From the NCBI GenBank assembly GCA_030674155.1, contig CM060334.1:36907406-36917405 (forward strand): a stretch of DNA of 10,000 nucleotides, in the 5' to 3' direction. Made by a program: the position numbers and the translations under genes. The first letter of the stretch is position 1, and every line of letters begins with the position of its first letter. Shown here one piece after another: positions 7,120 through 10,000 of the stretch. Source of the DNA: Stramonita haemastoma (lineage: Eukaryota > Mollusca > Gastropoda > Neogastropoda > Muricidae). The notes under the pieces are model-generated. The model saw nothing but the letters and a program-made list of their open reading frames with translations. It was not told the origin of the DNA and searched no databases.

Positions 7120-7165
7120 AAAAAAAAAAAAAAAAACTCCGACAAAGGCGACAGTCTGTGTCTAG
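7120..7165. repeat. A17 run and right-hand boundary unit of the minisatellite
   Basis: The last unit reads GTCTGTCTC, then 17 A (7120-7136), then CTCCGACAAAGGCGACA. The sequence on both sides of the A run is that of the long boundary unit seen at 6018, so the A run has replaced the TGAAAT part. This explains it as an expansion inside a repeat unit rather than a poly(A) tail of a retroposon. Confidence 0.6.
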
Positions 7166-7482
7166 CACAGTCCTTGCAGAGGTCCCACGGAGCAGTGAGC
7201 TCTCAAATAACATTCTCCAATGTGTGCAGACACCCTGCTGGGCAGTGCCTTGGCATCACTGGAACTGTCATCCCCCACAATCTCCAGTGTCACTGACATG
7301 CAGTGAAGAGGAAAATGCCTGTGGCTAATCTCTCCCCGTTCACTTTTGGCAGAAAAGAAAAGCGGCAGGTAGAATGCCAGGCACAAAGGCTGAATGGAAT
7401 CCCACTAGGAGAAAGAATGGGAGCGGGCTGTGAGAATTCATACCGACTGTGCTTTGATCAGCTTGAATAGTAAAATATCAAA
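7166..7482. other. Complex spacer, no gene recognised
   Basis: About 300 bp of balanced, non-repetitive sequence. A minus-strand 74-codon frame (7386-7162) covers much of it, and on the plus strand a frame runs to 7296; neither product shows a domain that I recognise. It could contain an exon, but no strong splice signal was seen on either strand. Confidence 0.35.
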
Positions 7483-7566
7483 CACACACGCGCGCGCGCG
7501 CAAACGCGCGCGCGCATGCATGCACACGCGCACGCACGCACACAACGCTTGCACGCACGCGCGCGC
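7483..7566. repeat. Alternating CG/CA/TG tract
   Basis: ACACACACGCGCGCGCGCGC, then AAACGCGCGCGCGC, ATGCATGCACACGCGCACGC and further GCAC and CG steps. Almost the whole 84 bp alternates purine and pyrimidine with long CG blocks, a strong Z-DNA candidate. It directly abuts the 5' end of copy E. Confidence 0.93.
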
Positions 7567-7690
7567 CGAAGAGTATGCCATCGTGTGCCAGTGGGAACGG
7601 ATGTCAAATTTACGAAACTACGTACACACGGGGACTGGCTGTAAAGATGCACATGAGTGCTTATTCCATTATCCTCGAAATAAAAGCACT
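7567..7690 (+). mobile_element. Dispersed element, copy E (5'-truncated)
   Basis: GCCATCGTGTGCCAGTGGGA at about 7577, ACACACGGGGACTGGCTG at about 7624 and GTGCTTATTCCATTATCCTC at about 7657 match copies A and C in order and spacing. It lacks the roughly 95 bp found at the 5' side of A and C. Its 3' end (GAAATAAAAG, 7677-7686) passes after four bases into a long CA array. Confidence 0.78.
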
Positions 7691-7715
7691 CACACACACA
7701 CACACACACACACAC

Positions 7716-7776
<61 letters not shown>

Positions 7777-7779
7777 ACC

Positions 7780-7821
<42 letters not shown>

Positions 7822-7836
7822 GACACACACACACAC

Positions 7837-7905
<69 letters not shown>
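7691..7905. repeat. Long (CA)n microsatellite with ACCGACAC interruptions
   Basis: About 215 bp of CA repeats. Interruptions are CAACAC near 7715 and 7836, TCACACACCGACAC near 7770-7785, and ACCGACAC near 7818-7826. The recurrence of the same interruptions suggests internal duplication of roughly 45-50 bp. Frames across it giving Thr-His or Cys-Val repeats are artefacts. Confidence 0.97.
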
Positions 7906-7907
<2 letters not shown>

Positions 7908-7959
7908 CTCTTTCCCCACTTCATTTCTCCACCCCTCTCCCTCCACGTGGCTTGTTTCT

Positions 7960-7962
7960 CCC

Positions 7963-7993
<31 letters not shown>

Positions 7994-8000
7994 ACACACC
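7960..8000. repeat. C20 run followed by a (CA)n tract
   Basis: Twenty consecutive C at 7960-7979, then CA repeats to about 7999. It is separated from the main CA array by a pyrimidine-rich stretch (7906-7959). A homopolymer of this length is unstable in replication and in sequencing, so its exact length is uncertain. Confidence 0.93.
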
Positions 8001-8250
8001 TTCCCCCTCTTTCCTGTTTCAGGGTGCCTGCGACTGCAGTGTAAACTCTTTAGTTCACGGGCTGTTCTCTGGCACTGGCTGTTGCTACTGGTCATATCAG
8101 GAGAGAGAGGAGAAGAATAGAGAGAGAGGGAGAGCAATGCAGTGGTAGGGAGAAAATTCTCTCTGTGTGTGTGGTCACAGTTTGTGAATGACTTATCCTA
8201 CAGCCTTCTGCCATTTGCTCGAGTACTCACTCACACTTTGAGAAAGGTAA
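8001..8250 (+). promoter_or_regulatory. Possible acceptor and donor splice sites, 8022 and 8246
   Basis: CTTCCCCCTCTTTCCTGTTTCAG ends at 8022 in an unusually good polypyrimidine tract plus AG (the match is split here as CTTCCCCCTCTT and TCCTGTTTCAG). GAGAAAG followed by GTAAGAC at 8247 fits a donor. The 224 bp between are of balanced composition except for a GA-rich patch at 8100-8133. All three plus frames hit a stop inside, so if this is an exon it is terminal, untranslated or from a non-coding RNA. Both matches could be chance. Confidence 0.25.
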
Positions 8251-8606
8251 GACAGGTAGATGGTGATGATCACGATGGTGATTGTGATGACAAGGACGGT
8301 GATGATGAAGGTGGTGGTTGTGATCATAGTGTTGGTGATGATGGTGGTGATCATAAGGGGTGACAGTGGTAGTAATGGTGGTGATTGTGGTGTTGGTGAT
8401 GATGGTGGTGGTGGTGGTGATCATAGTGTTGGTGATGATGGTGGTGATCATTAGTGGTAACAGTGGTGGTAATGATGGTTGTCGTGGTAATCATAGTGGT
8501 GGCGGTGATGATGGTGGTGGTGGTAGTAGTGTTGTTGGAGGTGATGGTGATGATCATGATGATGAAGATCACGATGGTGATGATAATGCATGACGATGAT
8601 TTTTGT
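8241..8606. repeat. GTG/GAT-rich minisatellite with a 97-bp duplication
   Basis: Degenerate GTG, GAT and GTT trinucleotide steps interspersed with TGATCA. GATCATAGTGTTGGTGATG occurs at 8322 and again at 8419, followed each time by similar sequence through TGATCATWAGKGGT and AGTGGTRGTAATG, so about 97 bp is duplicated in tandem. Open frames on both strands (Val/Met/Gly-Asp or His-rich) reflect the trinucleotide composition. Confidence 0.8.
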
Positions 8607-8700
8607 AACAGAGGGAACTGGCAGAACGCTGAAGAGAGTGTGGTCCCTGATTGTGAACAATATCATTCCATGCTGCCTCGGCACCACACCGGGTGAAAGA
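8607..8700. other. Complex segment, first copy of a duplicated flank
   Basis: Begins TAACAGAGGGAACTGGCAGAAC and continues through AGTGTGGTCCCTGA and GAACAATATCATTCC to GGGTGAAAGATAAGG. The first part is similar to 8980-9050, and the end resembles the GAGAAAGGTAAGACAGG that precedes the first GTG/GAT array at 8241. It is the joint between the two tandem blocks. Confidence 0.45.
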
Positions 8701-8719
8701 TAAGGTAGAGAACAGATAG

Positions 8720-8978
8720 GGTGGTGGTGGTGGTGGTGGTGGTGGTGGTGGTGGTGGTGGTGGTGGTGGTGGTGATGATGATGATAGATAATGATGATAG
8801 ATAATGATGTTGAGGAGGAGGATGGTAGTGTTGGTGGCGGTGGTAGGGGTGATGATGATGATGATGATAGATGGTGATGGTTGTGTTGTTGGCGGTGGTG
8901 ATGATGATAGCTGATGATAGATGATGATGATGATAATGATGATGATAATGATGATGATAGTGGCGATAATGCCGATGA
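8720..8978. repeat. (GGT)n about 18 units followed by GAT/GATA-rich repeats
   Basis: An uninterrupted GTG run at about 8720-8774 passes into GATGATGATAGATAATGATG and similar degenerate GAT steps to about 8978. A G-rich interlude (GGTGGCGGTGGTAGGGG) lies near 8833-8850. Minus-strand frames show poly-His, poly-Pro or poly-Thr as expected and are not genes. Confidence 0.93.
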
Positions 8979-9183
8979 TAACAGAGGGGAGAGGTAGAAC
9001 ACTTTGAGCAGACACAGTGTGGCACTGCCTTTGAATGTTACAACATTCTGCGTTGATACTACCCAACATACGCGCCGTATTGGACAATGATGGGCTCCGT
9101 CCGAAAGGTTGAATATGCCCGAGACACAGGCTCTGGAAAATTCAGTGCCATGTCACAACGACCCCTCAGGGAGTTAGTGGGAA

Positions 9184-9187
<4 letters not shown>
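8979..9187. other. Second copy of the flank, then complex spacer
   Basis: TAACAGAGGGGAGAGGTAGAAC at 8980 onward parallels 8610 onward, and further matches (CAGTGTGG, TTTGAATGTTACAACATTC) extend to about 9045. After that the sequence is ordinary and unique to 9187. No gene is recognised; the short plus frame beginning at 9087 stays open only through the GA array. Confidence 0.45.

Positions 9188-9278
<91 letters not shown>
9188..9278. repeat. (AG)45 microsatellite
   Basis: Ninety-one bases of perfect AG alternation. Its perfection implies recent expansion. It is a one-strand purine tract. Confidence 0.98.
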
Positions 9279-9282
<4 letters not shown>

Positions 9283-9299
9283 TGACAGGGGTATATCAT

Positions 9300-9321
9300 G
9301 GACAGACAGACAGACAGACAG
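9300..9321. repeat. (GACA)5 microsatellite
   Basis: Five and a half GACA units lie 20 bp after the AG array, the second GACA cluster in the window (the other is near 3173). The 150 bp that follow to 9472 are ordinary sequence with no gene recognised. Confidence 0.95.
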
Positions 9322-9472
9322 TGTGTACTGTGGACCGTTAGAGTGTCGTCCTTGTCTGTCTGCAGACTGACTCCTCTGGCGTTCCATGCAGATGACTATC
9401 ATCTGCCCTTTGTGTTAATGTAGGGTTTAGTTTTTTTGTGGCTGTTATTTCTTTTGGGTTTGGGTTTTGTTT

Positions 9473-9509
9473 GGGGGGGGGGTTGTTTGTGGAGGGTTTT
9501 TTGTTGCTG

Positions 9510-9588
<79 letters not shown>

Positions 9589-9740
9589 GTGGTTTGTTTG
9601 TTTGTTTGTTTGTTTGTTAGTTTGTTGGGTTTGGTTTTTTGTGTTGTTGTTGTTGTTGCTTTTTTGGGGGGAGGCTGTTGGAGTTTTGTGGGTTTTTTGG
9701 AGGGGGGGGTAGGGAGGTTAAAGGGAGGGGGTGTTGTATT
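9473..9740. repeat. T/G-rich tract: G10, (TG)37, (GTTT)n, (GTT)n and further G-runs
   Basis: In order: G10 at 9473-9482, a TG run at 9513-9587, GTTT repeats at about 9592-9624, GTTGTTGTTGTTG near 9643-9655, and G-runs of 6 to 9 near 9665 and 9702. The plus strand contains almost no C. Several closely spaced G-runs could form a G-quadruplex. Frames giving Cys-Val or Phe-Val-Gly-rich products are compositional. Confidence 0.93.
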
Positions 9741-9807
9741 GGACAAACTTTGGAATGTCAGAAACTGGACATCAGGGTATTCTGTGATTGAGCCGAGAGA
9801 TCGTCAG

Positions 9808-10000
9808 GTGTAGTGTAGTGTGGTGTGGTGTAGTGTGGTGTGGTGTGGTATGGTGTGGTGTGGTGTGGTGTGATGTGGTGTGGTGTAGTGTAGTGTGGTG
9901 TGGTGTAGTGTGGTGTGGTGTAGTGTGGCGTTGTGTGATATGGTGTGTGGTGTGGTGTTGTGGTGTGGTGTAGTATGGTGTGGTGTGGTGTAGTGTAGTG
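9808..10000. repeat. GTGTG/GTGTA pentamer satellite, reaching the window edge
   Basis: From 9808 to the end the sequence is a 5-bp repeat of GTGTG and GTGTA, with occasional GTATG, GTGTGAT and GTTGTG variants. Five is not a multiple of three, so a 61-codon plus frame stays open with a short-period Val-Trp-Cys-Gly pattern; this is not a gene. The array continues beyond the window, so its length is unknown. Confidence 0.95.

Noticed and set aside
7120..7136. A17 as the poly(A) tail of a retroposed gene or LINE
   Set aside because: Both sides of the run are parts of the minisatellite boundary unit, so the run expanded inside a repeat.
6072..7145. A 357-codon minus-strand protein gene
   Set aside because: The frame exists only because a 22-bp repeat lacks stops on that strand; the other two frames are open too and give the same peptide. 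There is no start context, splice signal or domain.
7430..8137. Long frames of 158-204 codons across the CA array on both strands
   Set aside because: CA repeats lack stops in every phase; the non-repeat ends carry no recognisable domain and belong partly to the dispersed element.
8451..9087. His-rich or Pro-rich minus-strand proteins of 120-183 codons
   Set aside because: They are translations of GGT and GAT trinucleotide arrays in different phases; no complex sequence with conserved features is included.
9808..10000. Telomeric repeat or an internal telomere remnant
   Set aside because: The G/T composition is suggestive, but the unit is a pentamer, not the TTAGGG hexamer usual in animals.

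Overview
The window looks like non-coding nuclear DNA of an animal, most likely an invertebrate and plausibly a mollusc. The grounds are very dense long microsatellites (CA, CT/GA, TA, GGT, GAT, GACA), a tRNA-derived SINE, several copies of a second short retroposon-like family, a long minisatellite, and no convincing protein-coding gene. The mollusc suggestion rests on general familiarity with such genomes, not on a marker gene. None of the open frames I examined has a recognisable domain, and the longest ones are by-products of tandem repeats whose period is not a multiple of three or of dinucleotide runs.

Layout. 1-1300: T-rich and moderately complex sequence with weak, decayed tandem repeats, then a minus-strand tRNA(Thr)-headed SINE (964-1254) and a plus-strand AATAAA just beyond it. 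1300-2460: decayed repeats, a 16-bp perfect palindrome, T-rich sequence and a short complex island. 2469-4360: a chain of microsatellites (AC40, long CT tracts, TA) in which copies A, B and C of a short dispersed element are embedded; A and C face each other as an inverted pair. 4360-5630: purine-rich, AT-rich and pyrimidine-rich spacer. 5630-5910: compound CA/CG array and copy D of the same element. 5964-7165: a 22-bp minisatellite of roughly 48 units with a 256-bp higher-order duplication, bounded on both sides by older, longer units. 7485-8000: alternating purine-pyrimidine DNA, copy E of the dispersed element, a long CA array and C20. 8023-9050: two tandem copies of a block carrying GTG/GAT arrays. 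9188-10000: GA, GACA, TG and GTTT arrays and a GTGTG/GTGTA pentamer satellite that runs off the edge.

The parts do not form a pathway. The main biological content is the link between one short retroposon-like family and the microsatellites: all five copies share the same 3' end, differ in how much of the 5' side is present, and run directly into a simple repeat. The second point of interest is the minisatellite, which is open in all three minus-strand frames because its 22-bp period is 1 modulo 3.
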